This document shows positions 1 through 5,786 of a stretch of DNA of 22,063 nt, one piece after another. A program made the position numbers and the translations under genes. The stretch comes from CAKRJP01 sp963634745 (GTDB lineage Bacteria > Bacillota > Clostridia > Lachnospirales > Lachnospiraceae), in NCBI GenBank assembly GCA_963634745.1, contig CAVHCX010000034.1, positions 1 to 22,063 on the forward strand. Direction: 5' to 3'. How positions within the stretch are numbered: the first letter of the stretch is position 1; the number at the start of each line of letters is the position of its first letter. The notes below the pieces were generated by a model, which had not been told where the DNA came from, did not search any database, and saw only the letters and a list, made by a program, of their open reading frames with translations.

Positions 1-846
1 GATAGCAGGATCAAAGAGGTTGGTAGCAAGATATTCCTTTGATCCGTCATCGAGAGTGACTTCGATTACGCGGACATCGATGTCCGGGGTGCCGTCTTTG
101 GGGTTGCCCTTCAGAAGGGAACGAGTATCTCCGGAACATTTTTTTGCCAGGTTGTATCCTTCCTTAAGGCGCATCAGGCAGAGATGGCCATGCTCCATAC
201 AGTAGCGGAAGAGATTTTCAGAATAGTAGCCACGATCAAAGATAATAATACTGTCCTGATAGATGTCCAGACCTTCCAGATTTTTCAAATGTTCCAAAGC
301 GGCAGCGCGCTCAGATGCGAGATATCGCTGGAAGGAAGCATGGACGATATAGTCGTCAAGAACATCATAAACGATGGAGGCAAGGCCCATGGTATAGCGC
401 CTGGAAGGGTCAGGATAGCCGAACATCTCACCGAAGAACTCAAAGTTGGAAGAAGAGTTCGGCAGCTCAATTTTCGAACCATCGATAGCAAAAAGGTGGT
501 AACCGTGCCAGAGTTTCCTTGCCGGAAGCTGGCTGTAAAACTGATCTACCGAGAGATAGAAAAGTTCCTTAAACAGAGAAGGATTAATGAACTGCCTAGC
601 TTTTGAAAGTGCCTGCTTTGAAACCATCGGAAAGTCGAGGGAAGGCAGGTCATCTCGGATGCAGGAAAGGTTCTGAAACATAGAAGCCTTGGAAGAATAT
701 AAAAGATAGAGAATGATCTGAAACAGCGATAATTTTCTTTTCCGGATGAAGTGATTTTTCTCACGGTGAGGTTCTAGTTTATCCGGATTTGTGATATACT
801 CATTAATGGATTGGATAATATTTTTGCAGATGTTAATTCGATTCAT
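1..846 (-). CDS. IS4-family transposase (DDE_Tnp_1), C-terminus beyond window
   Basis: The reverse strand is open from the ATG at 846 to the window edge, giving 282 codons without a stop. A GGAGGT ribosome site lies 7 bases before the ATG. The protein shows an FAIDGSKIELP stretch with a first catalytic Asp near residue 122, and IIIFDRGYYSE with a second Asp near residue 204, as expected for IS4-type DDE transposases that cut and paste their own element. The third acidic residue and the YREK region lie off the left edge. The reading frame seems intact, so this copy may be active. Plus-strand open frames over this stretch are antisense shadows. IS4 superfamily is secure; the exact IS name is not known. 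Confidence 0.9.
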   Translation of the reverse strand, partial: MNRINICKNIIQSINEYITNPDKLEPHREKNHFIRKRKLSLFQIILYLLYSSKASMFQNLSCIRDDLPSLDFPMVSKQALSKARQFINPSLFKELFYLSVDQFYSQLPARKLWHGYHLFAIDGSKIELPNSSSNFEFFGEMFGYPDPSRRYTMGLASIVYDVLDDYIVHASFQRYLASERAAALEHLKNLEGLDIYQDSIIIFDRGYYSENLFRYCMEHGHLCLMRLKEGYNLAKKCSGDTRSLLKGNPKDGTPDIDVRVIEVTLDDGSKEYLATNLFDPAI

Positions 847-854
847 AAGACATA

Positions 855-940
855 CCTCCAAAAGTGTGATCAAGTTTTACGGGGTGGCGATCAATACCTT
901 GTTGATTGATAGGTCGCGAAGCGACCTCACTTTTTGGAGG
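855..940 (-). promoter_or_regulatory. Transposase leader that can mask the ribosome binding site
   Basis: Read on the minus strand, CCTCCAAAAAGTG (940-928) is complementary to CACTTTTGGAGG (866-855), with one bulged base. The second arm contains the transposase Shine-Dalgarno sequence. Between the arms are two further hairpins: AGGTCGC/GCGACCT (911-927) and an ATCAAT/ATTGAT pair. A transcript entering from outside the element would carry both arms and hide the ribosome site, a known protection in IS10 and IS50. The pairing is seen; the function is inferred. Confidence 0.6.
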
Positions 941-1002
941 TTTTGTCAAGTCTTTTTTTGAAGGATTTTTATAAAATTTTTATATATTTATGCACATGAA
1001 AA

Positions 1003-1040
1003 AAGCCGAAAAACCCAGTAAAATCAAGGGTTTTCGGCTT
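1003..1040 (-). terminator. Terminator upstream of the transposase (guards the IS)
   Basis: AAGCCGAAAA and CCC pair with GGG and TTTTCGGCTT across an 11-base loop, making a stem of about 13 bp. On the minus strand it is followed by a run of T, so it would stop transcription coming into the element from the right. A second copy lies at about 1422-1460 in the duplicated segment. Confidence 0.7.
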
Positions 1041-1075
1041 AAGTTGACCACAGTGGGGTCAGACCCCATTAAAAA

Positions 1076-1265
1076 CGGATGCAGGAAAGGTTCTGAAACA
1101 TAGAAGCCTTGGAAGATATAAAAGATAGAGAATGATCTGAAACAGCGATAATTTTCTTTTCCGGATGAAGTGATTTTTCTCACGGTGAGGTTCTAGTTTA
1201 TCCGGATTTGTGATATACTCATTAATGGATTGGATAATATTTTTGCAGATGTTAATTCGATTCAT
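1076..1265 (-). pseudogene. IS4-family transposase, 5' fragment, frameshifted
   Basis: The ATG at 1265 and its GGAGGT site match those of the copy at 846. The protein begins MNRINICKNIIQSI as in the intact copy, then a one-base deletion near 1116 shifts the frame, after which translation reads into unrelated residues. The fragment also ends abruptly where the other IS copy begins. It cannot make a functional transposase. Confidence 0.85.
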
Positions 1266-1490
1266 AAGACATACCTCCAAAAGTGTGATCAAGTTTTACG
1301 GGGTGGCGATCAATACCTTGTTGATTGATAGGTCGCGAAGCGACCTCACTTTTTGGAGGTTTTGTCAAGTCTTTTTTTGAAGGATTTTTATAAAATTTTT
1401 ATATATTTATGCACATGAAAAAAGCCGAAAAACCCAGTAAAATCAAGGGTTTTCGGCTTAAGTTGACCACAGTGGGGTCAGATCCTATTA
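1076..1490 (-). repeat. Second, partial copy of the IS end (direct duplicate of 656-1075)
   Basis: This stretch repeats 656-1075 almost base for base, in the same orientation and with a 420-bp offset. Differences are few: one A is missing near 1116 (GGAAGATAT against GGAAGAATAT) and the tip reads GATCCTATT instead of GACCCCATT. It includes the first ~65 codons of the transposase, the leader, the terminator and the tip. The extra changes suggest this copy is the older, decaying one. Confidence 0.9.
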
Positions 1491-1937
1491 AAAAAAGAAG
1501 TTCTTCGAGAGGGAGATTATTTATTTACGAATGTCTCAATCTCCTGTGAGGGAAAGCGCACAGAACCTGATAATGTTGTTGTAAATAAATATGGCGTGTT
1601 TATTTTCGAGGTTAAGAATTATAAGGGGCATCTTTATGGAGATGAAGATGACTTCAATTGGGAAAAATACAAAAATGACGGATATGGAAACACTTTTGTA
1701 AAAGAAGTTAGAAATCCGATTAAACAGGTAAAACGACAGATTTATATTCTTGCAAAATATCTGGATTGTTTTCATGTGTGGGTTGAAGGTTATGTCATTT
1801 TAATCCATGGTAACAGCCCAGTGCAAAGTAAATATCTTCTTGAAAATATCGAAGATATCGACAGGGCAATTCACACATTTGGAAGGAATCGTTTGAGTAA
1901 GAACACCGTTGAGTCGATTAGAAAAATGCTTGTGTAA
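1491..1937 (+). pseudogene. NERD-domain (nuclease-related) protein, 5'-truncated by IS
   Basis: The frame is open from the IS junction to the TAA ending at 1937, about 148 residues. It contains the NERD core: a conserved stretch with RTEPDNVVVNKYGVFIFEVK, where the Asp and the E-V-K triad match the restriction-nuclease-like core of NERD domains. Upstream of this the frame runs straight into the IS tip without a start codon or ribosome site. A GTG at 1596 could start a shorter 113-residue product, but that would lose the first core strand. I read it as the remainder of a gene that lost its 5' end when the IS arrived. Residues after the NERD core give no further recognisable domain. Confidence 0.7.
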
Positions 1938-1979
1938 CACATATATACTCTACTTAAAAATGTAGAAGGAGAAAATAGA

Positions 1980-2915
1980 ATGGAAAAATTAGAAAAAATC
2001 AGTAACTTTTTTGGGAAATATATGGCATTTATTGTGCTTGTCGTTGCGGCTATGGCTTTATTCGTTCCGAAAAGCAGTCTGTGGGTTCAGACTTCATGGG
2101 TCAACTATTTGCTGATGATCGTTATGTTCGGTATGGGGCTGACGCTGAAATTAGAAGATTTTAAATTGGTATTCACAAGACCAAAGGATATTCTGATTGG
2201 CTGTATTGCTCAGTTTACGATTATGCCGATATTAGCTTTTGTACTTGGGAAAGTTTTTGGCTTGGATGCTGCATTACTTGCAGGGGTTGTATTAGTGGGA
2301 ACCTGCCCAGGTGGAACGTCCAGCAATGTGATTACTTATCTGTCAAAGGGGGATGTTGCTCTTTCGGTGGGAATGACTAGTGTAAATACTTTGCTTGCGC
2401 CATTTCTGACACCGGCAATTACTTATTTTTTATTGAGAACAACTGTTATCGTAGATGCAATGAGTATGTTCCTTTCGATTGTTAAGGTAGTTATCATTCC
2501 AATTGGATTAGGCTTTCTTATCAACAAGCTGTTTGGAACCGTCACACAGCGCCTTGTCAAGATTTTGCCATCTGTATCTGTAGTGGCTATTTGCTTGATT
2601 GTTGCTGCTGTTGTATCGCATAATTCAGAAAAGATTTTCTCTGCCGGATTGGTTGTCTTTGCAGTTGTGATTTTACATAATTTGTTAGGCTATACATGCG
2701 GTTTTGCAGTTGGAAGATTATTACATATGGGAGTATCTAAGACGAAGGCAATTTCCATTGAGGTTGGTATGCAGAACTCGGGTCTTGCTACATCCCTTGC
2801 AGCAACCGCATTTCCAAATTTAGCGATGGCAACCGTTCCTGGAGCTATATTCTCAGTATGGCATAATATTTCAGGAGCCATCTTGGCAAATATTTATAAC
2901 CGCTGGACTGATTAA
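1980..2915 (+). CDS. Bile acid:sodium symporter family (BASS/SBF) transporter
   Basis: This 311-residue protein is a sodium-coupled organic-anion transporter of the inner membrane. It has about nine or ten hydrophobic segments. It carries both family signatures: GTCPGGTSSN at residues 107-116 (crossover motif of helix 4) and EVGMQNSGLA at 261-270 (helix 9), which line the sodium and substrate sites. Length is normal and the gene looks intact. A clear AGAAGGAGA ribosome site precedes the ATG. Substrate cannot be read from sequence: bacterial relatives move bile acids, pantothenate (PanS) or other organic acids. It stands alone between IS remnants, with no pathway partner next to it. Confidence 0.93.
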   Translation: MEKLEKISNFFGKYMAFIVLVVAAMALFVPKSSLWVQTSWVNYLLMIVMFGMGLTLKLEDFKLVFTRPKDILIGCIAQFTIMPILAFVLGKVFGLDAALLAGVVLVGTCPGGTSSNVITYLSKGDVALSVGMTSVNTLLAPFLTPAITYFLLRTTVIVDAMSMFLSIVKVVIIPIGLGFLINKLFGTVTQRLVKILPSVSVVAICLIVAAVVSHNSEKIFSAGLVVFAVVILHNLLGYTCGFAVGRLLHMGVSKTKAISIEVGMQNSGLATSLAATAFPNLAMATVPGAIFSVWHNISGAILANIYNRWTD

Positions 2916-2973
2916 AAAGCTATAGTAAAAAGTACTGAATCAAAGGATGAAAAGGTGCTTCAGAGATTTGATT

Positions 2974-3225
2974 TTATATTGGCAGATGAGGTTGTTTGTT
3001 TTGTTTTCTAAGAGTATTTAATTCATCTACAAGAGACATAGCTTCTTGAGGAGTTTTGGTATCAGGACCAAGATCAATTTTGCCTTGTTTAGCTGCCATA
3101 TTCCAACCTGTTACAGTGCTGGAAGCTATTCCCAGTTCCTTTGCTGCTTTATTAATACCGATTTCTCTAGCAAGTTTGACAGCCTGGATTTTGTATTCCA
3201 AGTCGTAGCGTTTTTGTGTGGCCAT
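2974..3225 (-). pseudogene. IS3-family transposase OrfA, 3'-truncated
   Basis: Starting from an ATG with an ideal GGAGGT site, the 83-residue product begins MATQKRYDLEYKIQAVKLAR and continues with the helix-turn-helix of the HTH_Tnp_1 family (KAAKELGIASSTVTGWNMAA). The leucine-zipper segment starts (VDELNTLRKQNK) and then breaks off into unrelated residues and a stop. No OrfB with the DDE domain follows. It is a dead stub of an IS3 element. A TTGACA hexamer at 3283-3278 on the minus strand may be its old -35 box, but no good -10 follows. Confidence 0.85.
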
Positions 3226-3340
3226 TTCGGCACCTCCTTATTCTCCATATATCTATTGAAAACATACGAGAAAAAGTTGTCAAGAAAAATGATACAACAT
3301 CATTCTTAGAATTTTTACCGGAACGCATCATATTTCCCGC

Positions 3341-3369
3341 TTGTCACAATATTGAAAATTTGATAATCT
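3341..3369 (+). promoter_or_regulatory. Candidate promoter of the structured small-peptide locus
   Basis: TTGTCA (3341-3346) is followed after 17 bases by TAATCT (3364-3369); GATAAT two bases earlier is an alternative -10. A start 7-8 bases downstream would fall on the hairpin GTCTC-GTAA-GAGAC at 3376-3389, so the transcript would begin exactly where the secondary structure begins. The -10 is only a partial match. Confidence 0.45.
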
Positions 3370-3505
3370 AAAAATGTCTCGTAAGAGACGAGGTGCTACC
3401 ATAACGTGGTAGGCGGCTGGCCCTTCTTGAAAAAGGATGGATTGTGATAGAAACGTAGATACGGAGTATTGCTGGAGACAGCGAGAGACTGAGGAAGCGT
3501 GAAAA

Positions 3506-3564
3506 GCCCTCCTGAAGATGCAGTTGAAACTTGTCGAAAGCTGAGTGGACGCTGGAAGGGAGGG
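3506..3564 (+). promoter_or_regulatory. Ribosome-site masking stem of the small peptide
   Basis: CCCTCC at 3507-3512 is the exact complement of GGAGGG at 3559-3564, which is the Shine-Dalgarno site 8 bases before the ATG at 3573. A U-G wobble extends it by one pair. The ribosome site would be closed in this fold and need an event such as 3' processing or refolding to open. Confidence 0.6.
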
Positions 3565-3572
3565 AAGCTGAT

Positions 3573-3725
3573 ATGATGATGGATTACATTTCGCTAGCAG
3601 GATTTATCCTTGCAGTATTTGTTGCCGGAATTGCATTCGGAAAGTTTGCTGAAAAGATCGACAGATTGATTCAGAAACTGGATGATGAAGAACATAGAGA
3701 TGCACACAAAAACGACCGCCGTTAG
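3573..3725 (+). CDS. Small membrane peptide, holin-like/type I toxin-like (50 aa)
   Basis: Starting at the ATG at 3573, 8 bases after GGGAGGG, the product is 50 residues. Residues 5-22 (YISLAGFILAVFVAGIAF) form one membrane segment. Residues 23-36 (GKFAEKIDRLIQKL) look like an amphipathic helix, and the tail is charged and ends KNDRR. A longer frame from a TTG at 3531 lacks a ribosome site. One membrane helix with a charged tail resembles the putative holin-like toxins and TxpA/BsrG-type peptides of Firmicutes, although the sequence does not match one of these closely enough for me to name it. The last codons are also one arm of the 3' helix, so coding and RNA structure overlap. No antisense RNA promoter was convincing on the other strand. 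Confidence 0.65.
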   Translation: MMMDYISLAGFILAVFVAGIAFGKFAEKIDRLIQKLDDEEHRDAHKNDRR

Positions 3726-3771
3726 ACAATCCGTGGAAAGATTAGAACGACAGTCGTTTTAGTTTTGTCTA
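3709..3771 (+). terminator. Crossing 3' helices: terminator-like pairing or pseudoknot
   Basis: AAAACGAC (3709-3716) pairs with GTCGTTTT (3753-3760), and TAGACAA (3723-3729) pairs with TTGTCTA (3765-3771). Because the second pair starts inside the first and ends outside it, the two form a pseudoknot or two exclusive folds. The first ends in a T run and may work as a weak terminator of the peptide message; the peptide stop codon lies between the arms. Confidence 0.45.
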
Positions 3772-3860
3772 TAAGGGTCTAGCCGTCTATCGGTAGCACC
3801 TTTTATGTAAATATAATACCATGAGTGAGAGGATGATTCAAGAGGGAGTTGATCACAAGT

Positions 3861-3965
3861 GTGCTATATATAACACTTGATGCAAGCGCAGTAATCGGTC
3901 TTGTTCCGCTTGAGATTACCTTAGTGGGAGCTGCATTTTTTGTAGAGAAGGGAAGAAAAAAGTGA
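3861..3965 (+). CDS. Small hydrophobic ORF, possible gene remnant
   Basis: A 34-residue frame from GTG to the TGA at 3963-3965 reads VLYITLDASAVIGLVPLEIT followed by LVGAAFFVEKGRKK, a hydrophobic stretch with a basic end that looks like the last membrane helix of a larger protein. An AGGGAG lies 12 bases upstream, and a hairpin (AAGTGT/ACACTT, 3857-3876) covers the start. Its stop overlaps a GTG that looks like the original start of the lipoprotein gene, the usual 4-base coupling. It is either a short coupled peptide or the tail of a deleted gene. I do not recognise the family. Confidence 0.3.
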   Translation: MLYITLDASAVIGLVPLEITLVGAAFFVEKGRKK

Positions 3966-3981
3966 AAAAATCATACCACTC

Positions 3982-4731
3982 TTGCTGATGGCTGCTTTGT
4001 TGCTAGGATGTAGTGGAAAAGACAAAGGTGTAGAAGCAGGAAAAGTAGAAGAAGTAGAAAAATCAGAAAAAATGGATCGAGCCGTTTTTGCATGGGAAGG
4101 TGTAGACAAGGAAGGCCTGGATATAATCCGGAAATATGAAATAAACACTATTTTACTAGACTATAACCATAGATCTGACTTTTCCAAACTCGCTGCGTAT
4201 CATACACTTATTCTGGCGGGTAGCCCGGAGTGGGGATCAGATGAAATGACGAAAGTTGTGGAAGAAGCGGAAGCATTAAATGCAGAAGGCATTGTGTTTG
4301 ATATTGAGAGCGATTATGCAGCGCTAGCGAATAATTTAGAGAAATTGGACACAGAATTCCCAGTGTATGTTTGTATACCATATTGGCTGGATGAACTGGA
4401 AAAGGGGAATGAGCTGGTAGGTGATGAAAGTGGGAAAGAAGTAGTAGAGAGGATCATAAAATCCACAGATGGTGTGTTTGTTATGAACTACTACAAGGGA
4501 GAAGAAGGAGAACAAATAAACACAGAAAAACAGCTGGCTGAGGAAAATAAAAAGCAGATCTGGACCATATATGAGTTCCAGCCACCGGGAGTCTATGATC
4601 TCAAGGAATATAACACATACTATTCCGATGGAATAGCAGCAGTGGAGGAAAATTATAAAGAGCAGTTTTCCGGGACTGAAGTTGGAATAGCATTTCATAA
4701 TTTGGAAATGATGAAAGAGTTGGATAAGTAA
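3982..4731 (+). CDS. Putative lipoprotein of unknown function, start displaced by a frameshift
   Basis: The protein is about 249 residues with a lipobox-like LLLGC and a charged, Glu/Lys-rich linker before a soluble domain. That domain has repeated beta-strand/helix wording (NTILLDYN, LILAGSPEW, GIVFDIESDY, VYVCIPYW, GVFVMNYYK, QIWTIYEF, GIAFHN), which suggests a TIM-barrel-like fold, although I cannot name a family. The in-frame starts, TTG 3982 and ATG 3988, have no ribosome site and no positive n-region. A GTG at 3962 with AAGGGAAG upstream would give MKKIIPLLLMAALLLGC if the run of six A at 3965-3970 had seven. So the true start seems lost by one base, or is corrected by slippage. Confidence 0.65.
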   Translation: MLMAALLLGCSGKDKGVEAGKVEEVEKSEKMDRAVFAWEGVDKEGLDIIRKYEINTILLDYNHRSDFSKLAAYHTLILAGSPEWGSDEMTKVVEEAEALNAEGIVFDIESDYAALANNLEKLDTEFPVYVCIPYWLDELEKGNELVGDESGKEVVERIIKSTDGVFVMNYYKGEEGEQINTEKQLAEENKKQIWTIYEFQPPGVYDLKEYNTYYSDGIAAVEENYKEQFSGTEVGIAFHNLEMMKELDK

Positions 4732-4740
4732 AAAAATATC

Positions 4741-4769
4741 TTGCAAAGTCATATCATTGGTGATAATAT
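4741..4769 (+). promoter_or_regulatory. Promoter with palindromic operator before the XRE regulator
   Basis: TTGCAA (4741-4746), 17 bases, then TAATAT (4764-4769). Between them lies TATCA-TTGG-TGATA (4752-4765), a perfect dyad with a 4-base centre. Its position between -35 and -10 fits autorepression by the regulator encoded just downstream. The same dyad appears at 5127-5140. Confidence 0.6.
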
Positions 4770-4807
4770 ACAAGAAAACAAATGTAGAGCAGGGGGATTA
4801 GCTGTAC

Positions 4808-5107
4808 ATGCAGGAGAATATAGAAATTTATATTAATGAAAAAGAAATGCGTACGAAACGGCTGCTAGCCTATGCAGAGAAGATTCAGGAAGCAGTACAG
4901 AAACGATCAGATGAGACCATTCGAGAGTTGGTTGAAGAAAGGCACAATCAGAAGATGACTCAACAGGAGATTTCAGACATCACCGGGATCAAGCCGTCGA
5001 ATTTAGCTCGTTTTGAAGGTGGGGGAAGAGTGCCGACATTGATTGTTTTGGAGAAATATGCGAATGCACTTGGAAAACATATTGAAATAAAAATCTGCGA
5101 TGACTAG
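4808..5107 (+). CDS. XRE-family helix-turn-helix regulator
   Basis: This 99-residue protein has an N-terminal helical stretch of about 45 residues and then an HTH_3-type domain at residues 48-95 (MTQQEISDITGIKPSNLARFE followed by a PTLIVLEKYANAL helix). It resembles antitoxins of the HigA type, but there is no adjacent toxin gene: the gene before it encodes the lipoprotein. The start ATG lies 11 bases after AGGGGG; an internal ATG at about 4847 is possible but would cut the helical part. The palindrome in its own promoter, and in the promoter of the downstream transposase operon, suggests it represses both. Confidence 0.8.
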   Translation: MQENIEIYINEKEMRTKRLLAYAEKIQEAVQKRSDETIRELVEERHNQKMTQQEISDITGIKPSNLARFEGGGRVPTLIVLEKYANALGKHIEIKICDD

Positions 5108-5121
5108 CGGATTTTTATTTC
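5084..5121 (+). terminator. 12-bp inverted repeat around the regulator stop codon
   Basis: GAAATAAAAATC (5084-5095) and GATTTTTATTTC (5110-5121) are exact complements with a 14-base loop that contains the TAG stop. The right arm is T-rich, so it may act as a weak terminator. It also overlaps the -35 region of the next promoter. Confidence 0.45.
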
Positions 5122-5147
5122 GAAAATATCATACATGATACTATAGT
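5119..5147 (+). promoter_or_regulatory. Promoter with a second copy of the palindromic operator
   Basis: A weak -35 TTCGAA (5119-5124), 17 bases, and a good -10 TATAGT (5142-5147). TATCA-TACA-TGATA occupies 5127-5140 in the spacer, the same half-sites and centre length as at 4752-4765. It would drive the RAYT-yifB-dprA genes under control of the XRE protein. The dyad is seen; regulator and site pairing is inferred. Confidence 0.55.
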
Positions 5148-5228
5148 AAAAGATAATAAAAGGAGAACGGGGGAAGGAAAATCGCAAGAAAATTAAGAGC
5201 CTGGTTTCCGGGAGCAAGCTATCATATT

Positions 5229-5786
5229 ATGCACAGGGGAGTAAGAAGGAAAGCAATTTTCGAGGACGAAACGGACTATCAGGTATTTTTGCAGATATTA
5301 AAAACATCCTTGGAGAAATACAATTGCATTCTCCACGCATATTGTCTGATGACAAATCATATTCATTTGTTGCTTGAGACGGATGATATAGAAATCGGAA
5401 AGTTTATGAAGTACATGTCGGAATGCTATGCTATGTACATCAACCACAAATATTTTTACAGAGGGCATCTTTTCGAGAGCAGATATAAATCCTGCCTTGT
5501 GAAGGACGATGCATATTTTCTTCAGACCAGCCGTTATATTCATTTGAATCCGGTAAAAGCACAGATGACAATTCATCCGGAAGATTATTTGTGGAGCAGT
5601 TACCGGACAATGATTGGGATTGCGGATGACAGGATCACAGAGAAAAAGAAGACACTTGCATATTTTCCGAAGGATAGTATTTTTCGCTACAGGGAATTTG
5701 TAGAGGATATAGGACACAAATATATAGTTCAGGAACAGCAAATCAGGAAGATGATAGGAGAAGATGAATTATGGCTACCGTGGTAA
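5229..5786 (+). CDS. REP-associated tyrosine (RAYT/Y1_Tnp) transposase-like protein
   Basis: This is a single-stranded DNA nuclease/transposase of the Y1 HUH family. NHIHLL supplies the HUH metal pair (His44 and His46 from this start), and SRYIHLNPVKA near residue 101 carries the likely nucleophile Tyr103. The C-terminal WSSY motif is typical of RAYT proteins. Homologous coding starts earlier: from 5181 the frame reads IARKLRAWFPGASYHIMHRG, with the expected first strand, but the codon at the natural start is ATC, and no ATG, GTG or TTG lies upstream in frame. The ATG at 5229 therefore gives a protein lacking about 16 residues. It overlaps the next gene by 16 bases. No REP-like repeats or IS200-type ends flank it, so it looks domesticated or decaying. 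Confidence 0.8.
   Translation: MHRGVRRKAIFEDETDYQVFLQILKTSLEKYNCILHAYCLMTNHIHLLLETDDIEIGKFMKYMSECYAMYINHKYFYRGHLFESRYKSCLVKDDAYFLQTSRYIHLNPVKAQMTIHPEDYLWSSYRTMIGIADDRITEKKKTLAYFPKDSIFRYREFVEDIGHKYIVQEQQIRKMIGEDELWLPW

Larger units (their letters stand above)
1..1075 (-). mobile_element. IS4-type insertion sequence, partial (cut by the window edge)
   Basis: The element consists of a DDE transposase gene, a structured leader, an outward-guarding terminator and a palindromic tip. The tip at about 1054-1068 is a perfect TGGGGTC-A-GACCCCA dyad, preceded by a second small dyad CCAC-A-GTGG. The exact boundary is not proven because the other end lies outside the window; 1070-1075 is chosen because sequence resembling the transposase interior restarts at 1076. 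Family assignment rests on the transposase. Confidence 0.7.
3376..3804 (+). ncRNA. Long structured RNA with paired ends enclosing a small membrane-peptide gene
   Basis: The two ends are complementary in two blocks. AGGTGCTACC (3391-3400) pairs perfectly with GGTAGCACCT (3792-3801). CGGCTGG plus CCCTT (3414-3425) pair with AAGGG plus TCTAGCCG (3773-3785), with one bulge. A run of T follows the closing helix, as in a terminator. Internal hairpins include GTCTC/GAGAC (3376-3389) and GCTG-GAGA-CAGC with a GNRA-type loop (3471-3482). The ribosome site of the enclosed peptide can pair with CCCTCC (3507-3512), and two helices near the 3' end cross. I know of no named RNA family that fits. Type I toxin messengers with folded leaders are the closest idea. 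The pairings are seen; that they form one RNA is inferred. Confidence 0.55.

Noticed and set aside
184..606. 140-residue plus-strand frame at the left end
   Set aside because: It lies wholly opposite the intact transposase frame, whose DDE motifs are recognisable; no ribosome site and no family likeness.
944..949. TTGACA as the transposase -35 box
   Set aside because: No acceptable -10 lies 16-18 bases downstream on the minus strand.
3573..3725. Confirmed type I toxin-antitoxin pair
   Set aside because: The peptide and masked ribosome site fit, but I could not find a convincing promoter for an antisense RNA, so only 'toxin-like' is claimed.
3376..3804. Group II intron or retron
   Set aside because: No GUGYG-type 5' end, no domain V pattern and no reverse transcriptase gene; the enclosed ORF is only 50 residues.
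4808..5107. Antitoxin of a type II toxin-antitoxin pair
   Set aside because: The HTH protein resembles HigA-type antitoxins, but neither neighbour looks like a toxin.
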